Shown one piece after another: positions 23,801 to 37,898 of a stretch of 64,000 bases of DNA. Source of the DNA: Halictus rubicundus (Eukaryota; Arthropoda; Insecta; Hymenoptera; Halictidae); contig NW_027489018.1 of NCBI RefSeq assembly GCF_050948215.1, positions 1 to 64,000 on the forward strand, written 5' to 3'. Made by a program: the position numbers and the translations under genes. Position 1 is the stretch's first letter. Every line of letters begins with the position of its first letter. The notes below the pieces were generated by a model, which ran no database searches, was not told the origin of the DNA, and saw nothing but the letters and a program-made list of their open reading frames with translations.

Positions 23801-26310
23801 TATGCTATCCTCTATCCTATCCTCCCCGCTATCCTATCCTATCCTCTATCCTATCCTATCCCCTATCCTATCCTATCCTCTATCCCATCCTATACTCAAT
23901 CCTATCCTATACTGTATTATATCCTATCCCCTTTCCTATCCTCTATCATATCGTATCCTCTATCCTATCCTATCCTCTAACCTATAATATCCTCTATCCT
24001 ATCCTATTCTCTATCCTATCCTATCCTCTATTCAATCCTATCCTGTATCCTATCCAAATTCTACCCTACCCTCTATCCTATCCTATCCTATCCTCTATCC
24101 TATCCAATCCTCTATCCTATCCTATCCTCTATCCTCTCCTCTCCTCTATCCTATCCTATCCACGATCCTATCCTATCCTCTATCCTATCCTATCCTCTAT
24201 CCTATCCTATCCTCTATCCTATCCCATCCTCCATACTATCCTAACCTCTATCCTATCCTATCCTCTATCCTACAATATAGTCTATCCTATCCTATCCTCT
24301 ATCCTATCCTATCCTCTATCCTATCCTATCCTCTATCCTATACTATCCTATCCTCTATCCTATCCTATCCTCTATCCTATCCTATCCTCTATCCTATCCT
24401 CCCCGCTATCCTATCCTATCCTCTATCCTATCCTATCCCCTATCCTATCCTATCCTCTATCCTATCCTATCCTCTATCCTATCCTATCCTCTATCCTATC
24501 CTATCCTCTATCCTATCCTATCCTCTATCCTATCCTATCCTCGATCCTATCCTATCCTCCATCCTATCCTATCCTCTATCCTATCCTATCCTCTATCCTA
24601 TCCTATCCTCTATCCTATCCTATCCTCTATCCTATCCAATACCCTATCGTATTCTCTATCCCATCCTATACTCAATCCTATCCTATACTGTATTATATCC
24701 TATCCTCTTTCCTATCCTCTATCATATCGTATCCTCTATCCTATCCTATCCTCTATCCTATCCTATCCTCTATTCTATCCTATCCTGTATCCTATCCAAA
24801 TTCTACCCTACCCTCTAACCTATCCTATACTCTATCCTATACTATTCTATCCTCTATCCTATTATATCCTCTATCCTATCCTATCCTCTATCCTATCCTC
24901 CCCGCTATATTATCCTATCCTCTATCCTATCCTATCCCCTATCCTATCCTACCCTCTATCCTATCCTATCCTCTATCCTATCCTATACTCTATCCTATCC
25001 TATCCTCTATCCTACAATATCCTCTATCCTATCCTATCCTCTATCCTAACCTATCCTCTATCCTATCCAAAACCCTATCCTATCCTCTATCCCATCCTAT
25101 ACTCAATCCTATCCTATACTGTATTATATCCTATCCTCTTTCCTATCCTCTATCATATCGTATCCTCTATCCTATCCTATCCTCTAACCTATAATATCCT
25201 CTATCCTATCCTATCCTCTATCCTATCCTATCCTCTATCCTACAATATCCTCTATCCTATCCTATCCTCTATCCTATCCAAATTCTACCCTACCCTCTAT
25301 CCTATCCTATCCTCTATCCTATACTATCCTATCCTCTATCCTATTATATCCTCTATCCTATCCTATCCTCTATCCTATCCTCCCCGCTATATTATCCTAT
25401 CCTCTATCCTATCCTATCCCCTATCCTATCCTACCCTCTATCCTATTATATCCTCTATCCTACAATATCCTCTATCCTATCCTATCCTCTATCCTATCCT
25501 ATCCTCTATCCTATCCTATCCTCTATCCTATCCTATCCTCTATCCTATCCTATCCTCTATTCTATCCTATCCTGTATCCTATCCAAATTCTACCCTACCC
25601 TCTATCCTATCCTATCCTCTATCCTATACTATCCTATCCTCTATCCTATTATATCCTCTATCCTATCCTATCCTCTATCCTATCCTCCCCGCTATATTAT
25701 CCTATCCTCTATCCTATCCTATCCCCTATCCTATCCTACCCTCTATCCTATCCTATCCTCTATCCTATCCTATACTCTATCCTATCCTATCCTCTATCCT
25801 ACAATATCCTCTATCCTATCCTATCCTCTATCCTATACTATCCTATCCTCTATCCTATTATATCCTCTATCCTATCCTATCCTCTATCCTATCCTCCCCG
25901 CTATATTATCCTATCCTCTATCCTATCCTATCCCCTATCCTATCCTACCCTCTATCCTATTATATCCTCTATCCTACAATATCCTCTATCCTATCCTATC
26001 CTCTATCCTATCCTATCCTCTATCCTATCCTATCCTCTATCCTATCCTATCCTCTATCCTATCCTATCCTCTATCCTATCCTATCCTCTATCCTATCCTA
26101 TCCTCTATCCTATCCTATCCTCTATCCTATCCTATCCTCTATCCTATCCTATCCTCTATCCTATCCTATCCTCTACCCTATCCTATCCTCTATCCTATCC
26201 TATCCTCTATCCTATCCTATCCTCTATCCTATCCTATCCTCTATCCTATCCTATCCTCTATCCTATCCTATCCTCTATCCTATCCTATCCTCTATCCTAT
26301 CCTCTCCTCT
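20815..26310 (+). repeat. Tandem 5.5-kb higher-order block, copy 1
   Basis: Variants recur in the next block at 5494 bp (20821/26315, 21202/26696, 21413/26907), then 5511 bp (22212/27723, 22723/28234), then 5512 bp (23911/29423, 24687/30199, 25118/30630, 25559/31071, 26171/31683). The step from 5494 to 5511 is exactly one 17-bp monomer. The step to 5512 comes from a single T missing near 22836, where CCAAATC stands for CCAAATTC. Confidence 0.85.
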
Positions 26311-29300
26311 AACCTATAATATCCTCTATCCTATCCTATCCTCTATCCTACAATATCCTCTATCCTATCCTATCCTCTATCCTATCCTATCCTCTATCCT
26401 ATCCAAATTCTACCCTACCCTCTATCCTATCCTATCCTCTATCCTATACTATCCTATCCTCTATCCTATTATATCCTCTATCCTATCCTATCCTCTATCC
26501 TATCCTCCCCGCTATATTATCCTATCCTCTATCCTATCCTATCCCCTATCCTATCCTATCCTCTATCCTAACCTATCCTCTATCCTATCCTCTCCTCTAT
26601 CCTATCCTATCCTCTATCCTATCCTATCCTCTACCCTATCCTGTCCTCTATCCTATCCTATCCTCTATCCCAGCCTATACTCAATCCTATCCTATACTGT
26701 ATTATATCCTATCCTCTTTCCTACCCTCTATCATATCGTATCCTCTATCATATCGTATCCTCTATCCTATCCTATCCTCTACCCTATACTATCCTCTATC
26801 CTATCCTATACTCTATCCTATCCTATCCTCTATCCTATCCTATCCTCTATCCTATCGAATACCCTATCCTATAATCTATCCCACCCTATACTCAATCCTA
26901 TCCTATACTGTATTATATCCTATCCTCTATCCTATCCTATCCTCTATCCTATCCTCTCCTCTATCCTATCCTATCCTCTATCCTATCCTATATCCTATTA
27001 TATCCTCTATCCTACAATATCCTCTATCCTATCCTATCCTCTATCCTATCCTATCCTCTATCCTATCCTATCCTCTATCCTATCCTATCCTCTATCCTAT
27101 CCTATCCTCTATCCTATCCTATCCTCTATCCTATCCTATCCTCTATCCTATCCTATCCTCTATCCTATCCTATCCTCTATCCTATCCTATCCTCTATCCT
27201 ATCCTATCCTCTATCCTATCCTATCCTCTATCCTATCCTATCCTCTACCCTATCCTATCCTCTATCCTATCCTATCCTCTATCCTATCCTATCCTCTATC
27301 CTATCCTATCCTCTATCCTATCCTATCCTCTATCCTATCCTATCCTCTATCCTATCCTATCCTCTATCCTATCCTATCCTCTATCCTATCCTATCCTCTA
27401 TCCTATCCTATCCTCTATCCTATCATATCCTCTATCCTATCCTATCCTCTATCCTATCCTATCCTCTATCCTACAATATCCTCTATCCTATCCTATCCTC
27501 TATCCTATCCTATCCTCTATCCTATCCTATCCTCTATCCTATCCTATCCTCTATCCTATCCTATCCTCTATCCTATACTATCCTATCCTCTATCCTATCC
27601 TATCCTCTATCCTATCCTATCCTCTATCCTATCCTCCCCGCTATCCTATCCTATCCTCTATCCTATCCTATCCCCTATCCTATCCTATCCTCTATCCCAT
27701 CCTATACTCAATCCTATCCTATACTGTATTATATCCTATCCTCTTTCCTATCCTCTATCATATCGTATCCTCTATCCTATCCTATCCTCTAACCTATAAT
27801 ATCCTCTATCCTATCCTATTCTCTATCCTATCCTATCCTCTATTCAATCCTATCCTGTATCCTATCCAAATTCTACCCTACCCTCTATCCTATCCTATCC
27901 TCTATCCTATCCAATCCTCTATCCTATCCTATCCTCTATCCTATCCTATCCTCTATCCTATCCTATCCCCTATCCTATCCTATCCTCTATCCTATCCTAT
28001 CCTCTATCCTATCCTATCCTCTATCCTATCCTATCCTCTATCCTATCCTATCCTCTATCCTATCCTATCCTCTATCCTATCCTATCCTCTATCCTATCCT
28101 ATCCTCTATCCTATCCTATCCTCTATCCTATCCTATCCTCTATCCTATCCTATCCTCTATCCTATCCTATCCTCTATCCTATCCAATACCCTATCGTATC
28201 CTCTATTCCATCCTATACTCAATCCTATCCTATACTGTATTATATCCTATCCTCTTTCCTATCCTCTATCATATCGTATCCTCTATCCTATCCTATCCTC
28301 TATCCTATCCTATCCTCTATTCTATCCTATCCTGTATCCTATCCAAATTCTACCCTACCCTCTATCCTATCCTATCCTCTATCCTATACTATCCTATCCT
28401 CTATCCTATTATATCCTCTATCCTATCCTATCCTCTATCCTATCCTCCCCGCTATATTATCCTATCCTCTATCCTATCCTATCCCCTATCCTATCCTACC
28501 CTCTATCCTATCCTATCCTCTATCCTATCCTATACTCTATCCTATCCTATCCTCTATCCTACAATATCCTCTATCCTATCCTATCCTCTATCCTATACTA
28601 TCCTATCCTCTATCCTATTATATCCTCTATCCTATCCTATCCTCTATCCTATCCTCCCCGCTATATTATCCTATCCTCTATCCTATCCTATCCCCTATCC
28701 TATCCTACCCTCTATCCTATTATATCCTCTATCCTACAATATCCTCTATCCTATCCTATCCTCTATCCTATCCTATCCTCTATCCTATCCTATCCTCTAT
28801 CCTATCCTATCCTCTATCCTATCCTATCCTCTATCCTATCCTATCCTCTATCCTATCCTATCCTCTATCCTATCCTATCCTCTATCCTATCCTATCCTCT
28901 ATCCTATCCTATCCTCTACCCTATCCTATCCTCTATCCTATCCTATCCTCTATCCTATCCTATCCTCTATCCTATCCTATCCTCTATCCTATCCTATCCT
29001 CTATCCTATCCTATCCTCTATCCTAACCTATCCTCTATCCTATCCTCTCCTCTATCCTATCCTATCCTCTATCCTATCCTCTCCTCTATCCTATCCTATC
29101 CTCTATCCTATCCTATCCTCTATCCTATCCTATATCCTATTATACCCTCTATCCTACAATATCCTCTATCCTATCCTATCCTCTATCCTATCCTATCCTC
29201 TATCCTATCCTATCCTCTATCCTATCCTATCCTCTATCCTATCCTATCCTCTATCCTATCCTATCCTCTATCCTATACTATCCTATCCTCTATCCTATCC

Positions 29301-31822
29301 TATCCTCTATCCTATGCTATCCTCTATCCTATCCTCCCCGCTATCCTATCCTATCCTCTATCCTATCCTATCCCCTATCCTATCCTATCCTCTATCCCAT
29401 CCTATACTCAATCCTATCCTATACTGTATTATATCCTATCCCCTTTCCTATCCTCTATCATATCGTATCCTCTATCCTATCCTATCCTCTAACCTATAAT
29501 ATCCTCTATCCTATCCTATTCTCTATCCTATCCTATCCTCTATTCAATCCTATCCTGTATCCTATCCAAATTCTACCCTACCCTCTATCCTATCCTATCC
29601 TATCCTCTATCCTATCCAATCCTCTATCCTATCCTATCCTCTATCCTCTCCTCTCCTCTATCCTATCCTATCCACGATCCTATCCTATCCTCTATCCTAT
29701 CCTATCCTCTATCCTATCCTATCCTCTATCCTATCCCATCCTCCATACTATCCTAACCTCTATCCTATCCTATCCTCTATCCTACAATATAGTCTATCCT
29801 ATCCTATCCTCTATCCTATCCTATCCTCTATCCTATCCTATCCTCTATCCTATACTATCCTATCCTCTATCCTATCCTATCCTCTATCCTATCCTATCCT
29901 CTATCCTATCCTCCCCGCTATCCTATCCTATCCTCTATCCTATCCTATCCCCTATCCTATCCTATCCTCTATCCTATCCTATCCTCTATCCTATCCTATC
30001 CTCTATCCTATCCTATCCTCTATCCTATCCTATCCTCTATCCTATCCTATCCTCGATCCTATCCTATCCTCCATCCTATCCTATCCTCTATCCTATCCTA
30101 TCCTCTATCCTATCCTATCCTCTATCCTATCCTATCCTCTATCCTATCCAATACCCTATCGTATTCTCTATCCCATCCTATACTCAATCCTATCCTATAC
30201 TGTATTATATCCTATCCTCTTTCCTATCCTCTATCATATCGTATCCTCTATCCTATCCTATCCTCTATCCTATCCTATCCTCTATTCTATCCTATCCTGT
30301 ATCCTATCCAAATTCTACCCTACCCTCTAACCTATCCTATACTCTATCCTATACTATTCTATCCTCTATCCTATTATATCCTCTATCCTATCCTATCCTC
30401 TATCCTATCCTCCCCGCTATATTATCCTATCCTCTATCCTATCCTATCCCCTATCCTATCCTACCCTCTATCCTATCCTATCCTCTATCCTATCCTATAC
30501 TCTATCCTATCCTATCCTCTATCCTACAATATCCTCTATCCTATCCTATCCTCTATCCTAACCTATCCTCTATCCTATCCAAAACCCTATCCTATCCTCT
30601 ATCCCATCCTATACTCAATCCTATCCTATACTGTATTATATCCTATCCTCTTTCCTATCCTCTATCATATCGTATCCTCTATCCTATCCTATCCTCTAAC
30701 CTATAATATCCTCTATCCTATCCTATCCTCTATCCTATCCTATCCTCTATCCTACAATATCCTCTATCCTATCCTATCCTCTATCCTATCCAAATTCTAC
30801 CCTACCCTCTATCCTATCCTATCCTCTATCCTATACTATCCTATCCTCTATCCTATTATATCCTCTATCCTATCCTATCCTCTATCCTATCCTCCCCGCT
30901 ATATTATCCTATCCTCTATCCTATCCTATCCCCTATCCTATCCTACCCTCTATCCTATTATATCCTCTATCCTACAATATCCTCTATCCTATCCTATCCT
31001 CTATCCTATCCTATCCTCTATCCTATCCTATCCTCTATCCTATCCTATCCTCTATCCTATCCTATCCTCTATTCTATCCTATCCTGTATCCTATCCAAAT
31101 TCTACCCTACCCTCTATCCTATCCTATCCTCTATCCTATACTATCCTATCCTCTATCCTATTATATCCTCTATCCTATCCTATCCTCTATCCTATCCTCC
31201 CCGCTATATTATCCTATCCTCTATCCTATCCTATCCCCTATCCTATCCTACCCTCTATCCTATCCTATCCTCTATCCTATCCTATACTCTATCCTATCCT
31301 ATCCTCTATCCTACAATATCCTCTATCCTATCCTATCCTCTATCCTATACTATCCTATCCTCTATCCTATTATATCCTCTATCCTATCCTATCCTCTATC
31401 CTATCCTCCCCGCTATATTATCCTATCCTCTATCCTATCCTATCCCCTATCCTATCCTACCCTCTATCCTATTATATCCTCTATCCTACAATATCCTCTA
31501 TCCTATCCTATCCTCTATCCTATCCTATCCTCTATCCTATCCTATCCTCTATCCTATCCTATCCTCTATCCTATCCTATCCTCTATCCTATCCTATCCTC
31601 TATCCTATCCTATCCTCTATCCTATCCTATCCTCTATCCTATCCTATCCTCTATCCTATCCTATCCTCTATCCTATCCTATCCTCTACCCTATCCTATCC
31701 TCTATCCTATCCTATCCTCTATCCTATCCTATCCTCTATCCTATCCTATCCTCTATCCTATCCTATCCTCTATCCTATCCTATCCTCTATCCTATCCTAT
31801 CCTCTATCCTATCCTCTCCTCT
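26311..31822 (+). repeat. Tandem 5.5-kb higher-order block, copy 2
   Basis: Copy of 20815-26310, joined directly behind it. The left junction is seen at about 26309, where CCTCTCCTCTAACC joins the CCTCTCCT variant to the AACCTATAAT that also stands at about 20816. Confidence 0.8.
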
Positions 31823-33697
31823 ATCCTATCCTATCCTCTATCCTATCCTCTCCTCTATCCTATCCTATCCTCTATCCTATCCTATCCTCTATCCTATCCT
31901 ATATCCTATTATACCCTCTATCCTACAATATCCTCTATCCTATCCTATCCTCTATCCTATCCTATCCTCTATCCTATCCTATCCTCTATCCTATCCTATC
32001 CTCTATCCTATCCTATCCTCTATCCTATACTATCCTATCCTCTATCCTATCCTATCCTCTATCCTATGCTATCCTCTATCCTATCCTCCCCGCTATCCTA
32101 TCCTATCCTCTATCCTATCCTATCCCCTATCCTATCCTATCCTCTATCCCATCCTATACTCAATCCTATCCTATACTGTATTATATCCTATCCCCTTTCC
32201 TATCCTCTATCATATCGTATCCTCTATCCTATCCTATCCTCTAACCTATAATATCCTCTATCCTATCCTATTCTCTATCCTATCCTATCCTCTATTCAAT
32301 CCTATCCTGTATCCTATCCAAATTCTACCCTACCCTCTATCCTATCCTATCCTATCCTCTATCCTATCCAATCCTCTATCCTATCCTATCCTCTATCCTC
32401 TCCTCTCCTCTATCCTATCCTATCCACGATCCTATCCTATCCTCTATCCTATCCTATCCTCTATCCTATCCTATCCTCTATCCTATCCCATCCTCCATAC
32501 TATCCTAACCTCTATCCTATCCTATCCTCTATCCTACAATATAGTCTATCCTATCCTATCCTCTATCCTATCCTATCCTCTATCCTATCCTATCCTCTAT
32601 CCTATACTATCCTATCCTCTATCCTATCCTATCCTCTATCCTATCCTATCCTCTATCCTATCCTCCCCGCTATCCTATCCTATCCTCTATCCTATCCTAT
32701 CCCCTATCCTATCCTATCCTCTATCCTATCCTATCCTCTATCCTATCCTATCCTCTATCCTATCCTATCCTCTATCCTATCCTATCCTCTATCCTATCCT
32801 ATCCTCGATCCTATCCTATCCTCCATCCTATCCTATCCTCTATCCTATCCTATCCTCTATCCTATCCTATCCTCTATCCTATCCTATCCTCTATCCTATC
32901 CAATACCCTATCGTATTCTCTATCCCATCCTATACTCAATCCTATCCTATACTGTATTATATCCTATCCTCTTTCCTATCCTCTATCATATCGTATCCTC
33001 TATCCTATCCTATCCTCTATCCTATCCTATCCTCTATTCTATCCTATCCTGTATCCTATCCAAATTCTACCCTACCCTCTAACCTATCCTATACTCTATC
33101 CTATACTATTCTATCCTCTATCCTATTATATCCTCTATCCTATCCTATCCTCTATCCTATCCTCCCCGCTATATTATCCTATCCTCTATCCTATCCTATC
33201 CCCTATCCTATCCTACCCTCTATCCTATCCTATCCTCTATCCTATCCTATACTCTATCCTATCCTATCCTCTATCCTACAATATCCTCTATCCTATCCTA
33301 TCCTCTATCCTAACCTATCCTCTATCCTATCCAAAACCCTATCCTATCCTCTATCCCATCCTATACTCAATCCTATCCTATACTGTATTATATCCTATCC
33401 TCTTTCCTATCCTCTATCATATCGTATCCTCTATCCTATCCTATCCTCTAACCTATAATATCCTCTATCCTATCCTATCCTCTATCCTATCCTATCCTCT
33501 ATCCTACAATATCCTCTATCCTATCCTATCCTCTATCCTATCCAAATTCTACCCTACCCTCTATCCTATCCTATCCTCTATCCTATACTATCCTATCCTC
33601 TATCCTATTATATCCTCTATCCTATCCTATCCTCTATCCTATCCTCCCCGCTATATTATCCTATCCTCTATCCTATCCTATCCCCTATCCTATCCTA
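31823..33697 (+). repeat. Partial third copy of the 5.5-kb block
   Basis: Markers at 32066, 32175, 32951, 33382 and 33542 lie 2752 bp after the matching ones in copy 2 (29314, 29423, 30199, 30630, 30790). The match ends at 33698, where T replaces C of copy 2 position 30946. Left of about 31850 the offset changes to 2768, so the start is approximate. Confidence 0.7.
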
Positions 33698-36600
33698 TCC
33701 TCTATCCTAACCTATCCTCTATCCTATCCTCTCCTCTATCCTATCCTATCCTCTATCCTATCCTATCCTCTATCCTATCCTATCCTCTATCCTACAATAT
33801 CCTCTATCCTATCCTATCCTCTATCCTATCCTATCCTCTATCCTATCCAAATTCTACCCTACCCTCTATCCTATCCTATCCTCTATCCTATACTATCCTA
33901 TCCTCTATCCTATTATATCCTCTATCCTATCCTATCCTCTATCCTATCCTCCCCGCTATATTATCCTATCCTCTATCCTATCCTATCCCCTATCCTATCC
34001 TATCCTCTATCCTAACCTATCCTCTATCCTATCCTCTCCTCTATCCTATCCTATCCTCTATCCTATCCTATCCTCTACCCTATCCTATCCTCTATCCTAT
34101 CCTATCCTCTATCCCAGCCTATACTCAATCCTATCCTATACTGTATTATATCCTATCCTCTTTCCTACCCTCTATCATATCGTATCCTCTATCATATCGT
34201 ATCCTCTATCCTATCCTATCCTCTACCCTATCCTATCCTCTATCCTATCCTATACTCTATCCTATCCTATCCTCTATCCTATCCTATCCTCTATCCTATC
34301 CTATCCTCTATCCTATCGAATACCCTATCCTATCCTCTATCCCATCCTATACTCAATCCTATCCTATACTGTATTATATACTATCCTCTATCCTATCCTA
34401 TCCTCTATCCTATCCTCTCCTCTATCCTATCCTATCCTCTATCCTATCCTATATCCTATTATATCCTCTATCCTATCCTATCCTCTATCCTATCCTATCC
34501 TCTATCCTATCCTATCCTCTATCCTATCCTATCCTCTATCCTATCCTATCCTCTATCCTATCCTATCCTCTATCCTATCCTATCCTCTATCCTATCCTAT
34601 CCTCTATCCTATCCTATCCTCTATCCTATCCTATCCTCTATCCTATCCTATCCTCTATCCTATCCTATCCTCTATCCTATCCTATCCTCTATCCTATCCT
34701 ATCCTCTATCCTATCCTATCCTCTATCCTATCATATCCTCTATCCTATCCTATCCTCTATCCTATCCTATCCTCTATCCTATCCTATCCTCTATCCTATC
34801 CTATCCTCTATCCTATCCTATCCTCTATCCTATCCTATCCTCTATCCTATCCTATCCTCTATCCTATCCTATCCTCTATCCTATCCTATCCTCTATCCTA
34901 TCCTATCCTCTATCCTATCCTATCCTCTATCCTATCCAATGCCCTATCCTATCCTATCCTCTATCCTATCCTATCCTCTCTCCTACAATATCCTCTATCC
35001 TATCCTGTCCTCTATCCTATCCTATCCTCTATCCTATCCTATCCTCTATCCTATCCTATCCTCTATCCTATCCTATCCTCTATCCTAACCTATCCTCTAT
35101 CCTATCCAAAACCCTATCCTACCCTCTATCCCATCCTATACTCAATCCTATCCTATACTGTATTATATCCTATCCTCTTCCCTATCCTCTATCCTATCCT
35201 ATCCTCTATCCTATCCTATCCTCCATCCTATCCAAATTCTACCCTACCCTCTATCCTATCCTATCCTCTATCCTATACTATCCTATCCTCTATCCTATTA
35301 TATCCTCTATCCTATCCTATCCTCTATCCTATCCTCCCCGCTATATTATCCTATCCTCTATCCTATCCTATCCCCTATCCTATCCTATCCTCTATCCTAA
35401 CCTATCCTCTATCCTATCCTCTCCTCTATCCTATCCTATCCTCTATCCTATCCTATCCTCTACCCTATCCTATCCTCTATCCTATCCTATCCTCTATCCC
35501 AGCCTATACTCAATCCTATCCTATACTGTATTATATCCTATCCTCTTTCCTACCCTCTATCATATCGTATCCTCTATCATATCGTATCCTCTATCCTATC
35601 CTATCCTCTACCCTATACTATCCTCTATCCTATCCTATACTCTATCCTATCCTATCCTCTATCCTATCCTATCCTCTATCCTATCCTATCCTCTATCCTA
35701 TCGAATACCCTATCCTATCCTCTATCCCATCCTATACTCAATCCTATCCTATACTGTATTATATCCTATCCTCTATCCTATCCTATCCTCTATCCTATCC
35801 TCTCCTCTATCCTATCCTATCCTCTATCCTATCCTATATCCTATTATATCCTCTATCCTACAATATCCTCTATCCTATCCTATCCTCTATCCTATCCTAT
35901 CCTCTATCCTATCCTATCCTCTATCCTATCCTATCCTCTATCCTATCCTATCCTCTATCCTATCCTATCCTCTATCCTATCCTATCCTCTATCCTATCCT
36001 ATCCTCTATCCTATCCTATCCTCTATCCTATCCTATCCTCTATCCTATCCTATCCTCTATCCTATCCTATCCTCTACCCTATCCTATCCTCTATCCTATC
36101 CTATCCTCTATCCTATCCTATCCTCTATCCTATCCTATCCTCTATCCTATCCTATCCTCTATCCTATCCTATCCTCTATCCTATCCTATCCTCTATCCTA
36201 TCCTATCCTCTATCCTATCCTATCCTCTATCCTATCCTCTCCTCTATCCCATCATATCCTCTATCCTATCCTATCCTCTATCCTATCCTATCCACTATCC
36301 TACAATATCCTCTATCCTATCCTATCCTCTATCCTATCCTATCCTCTATCCTATCCTATCCTCTATCCTATCCTATCCTCTATCCTATCCTATCCTCTAT
36401 CCTATCCTATCCTCTATCCTATCCTATCCTCTATCCTATACTATCCTATCCTCTATCCTATCCTATCCTCTATCCTATCCTATCCTCTATCCTATCCTCC
36501 CCGCTATCCTATCCTATCCTCTATCCTATCCTATCCCCTATCCTATCCTATCCTCTATCCCATCCTATACTCAATCCTATCCTATACTGTATTATATCCT

Positions 36601-37830
36601 ATCCTCTTTCCTATCCTCTATCATATCGTATCCTCTATCCTATCCTATCCTCTAACCTATAATATCCTCTATCCTATCCTATTCTCTATCCTATCCTATC
36701 CTCTATTCAATCCTATCCTGTATCCTATCCAAATTCTACCCTACCCTCTATCCTATCCTATCCTCTATCCTATCCAATCCTCTATCCTATCCTATCCTCT
36801 ATCCTATCCTATCCTCTATCCTATCCTATCCCCTATCCTATCCTATCCTCTATCCTATCCTATCCTCTATCCTATCCTATCCTCTATCCTATCCTATCCT
36901 CTATCCTCTCCTATCCTCTATCCTATCCTATCCTCTATCCTATCCTATCCTCTATCCTATCCTATCCTCTATCCTATCCTATCCTCTATCCTATCCCATC
37001 CTCTATCCTATCCTATCCTCTATCCTATCCTATCCTCTATCCTATCCTATCCTCTATCCTATCCTATCCTCTATCCTATCCTATCCTCTATCCTATCCTA
37101 TCCTCTATCCTATCCTATCCTCTATCCTATCCAATACCCTATCGTATCCTCTATTCCATCCTATACTCAATCCTATCCTATACTGTATTATATCCTATCC
37201 TCTTTCCTATCCTCTATCATATCGTATCCTCTATCCTATCCTATCCCCTATCCTATCCTACCCTCTATCCTATCCTATCCTCTATCCTATCCTATACTCT
37301 ATCCTATCCTATCCTCTATCCTACAATATCCTCTATCCTATCCTATCCTCTATCCTAACCTATCCTCTATCCTATCCAAACCCTATCCTATCCTCTATCC
37401 CATCCTATACTCAATCCTATCCTATACTGTATTATATCCTATCCTCTTTCCTATCCTCTATCATATCGTATCCTCTATCCTATCCTATCCTCTAACCTAT
37501 AATATCCTCTATCCTATCCTATCCTCTATCCTATCCTATCCTCTCTCCTATACTATCCTATCCTCTATCCTATCCTATCCTCTATCCTATCCTATCCTCT
37601 ATCCTATCCTCTATCCTATCCTATCCCCTATCCTATCCTATCCTCTATCCTATCCTATCCTCTATCCTATCCTATCCTCTATCCTATCCTATCCTCTATC
37701 CTATCCTATCCTCTATCCTATCCTATCCTCTATCCTATCCTATCCTCTATCCAATCCTATCCTCTATCCTATCCTATCCTCTATCCTATCCTATCCTCTA
37801 TCCTATCCTATCCTCTATCCTATCCTATCC

Positions 37831-37898
37831 TCTATCCTATCCTCTATCCTATCCTCTATCCTATCCTCTATCCTATCCTCTATCCTATCCTCTATCCT
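37831..37898 (+). repeat. 12-bp variant run (5+7)
   Basis: About six copies of TATCCTATCCTC (one pentamer plus one heptamer, 12 bp) replace the 17-mer here. Similar runs lie at about 56721-56780, 59221-59283 and 63181-63225. Confidence 0.8.
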
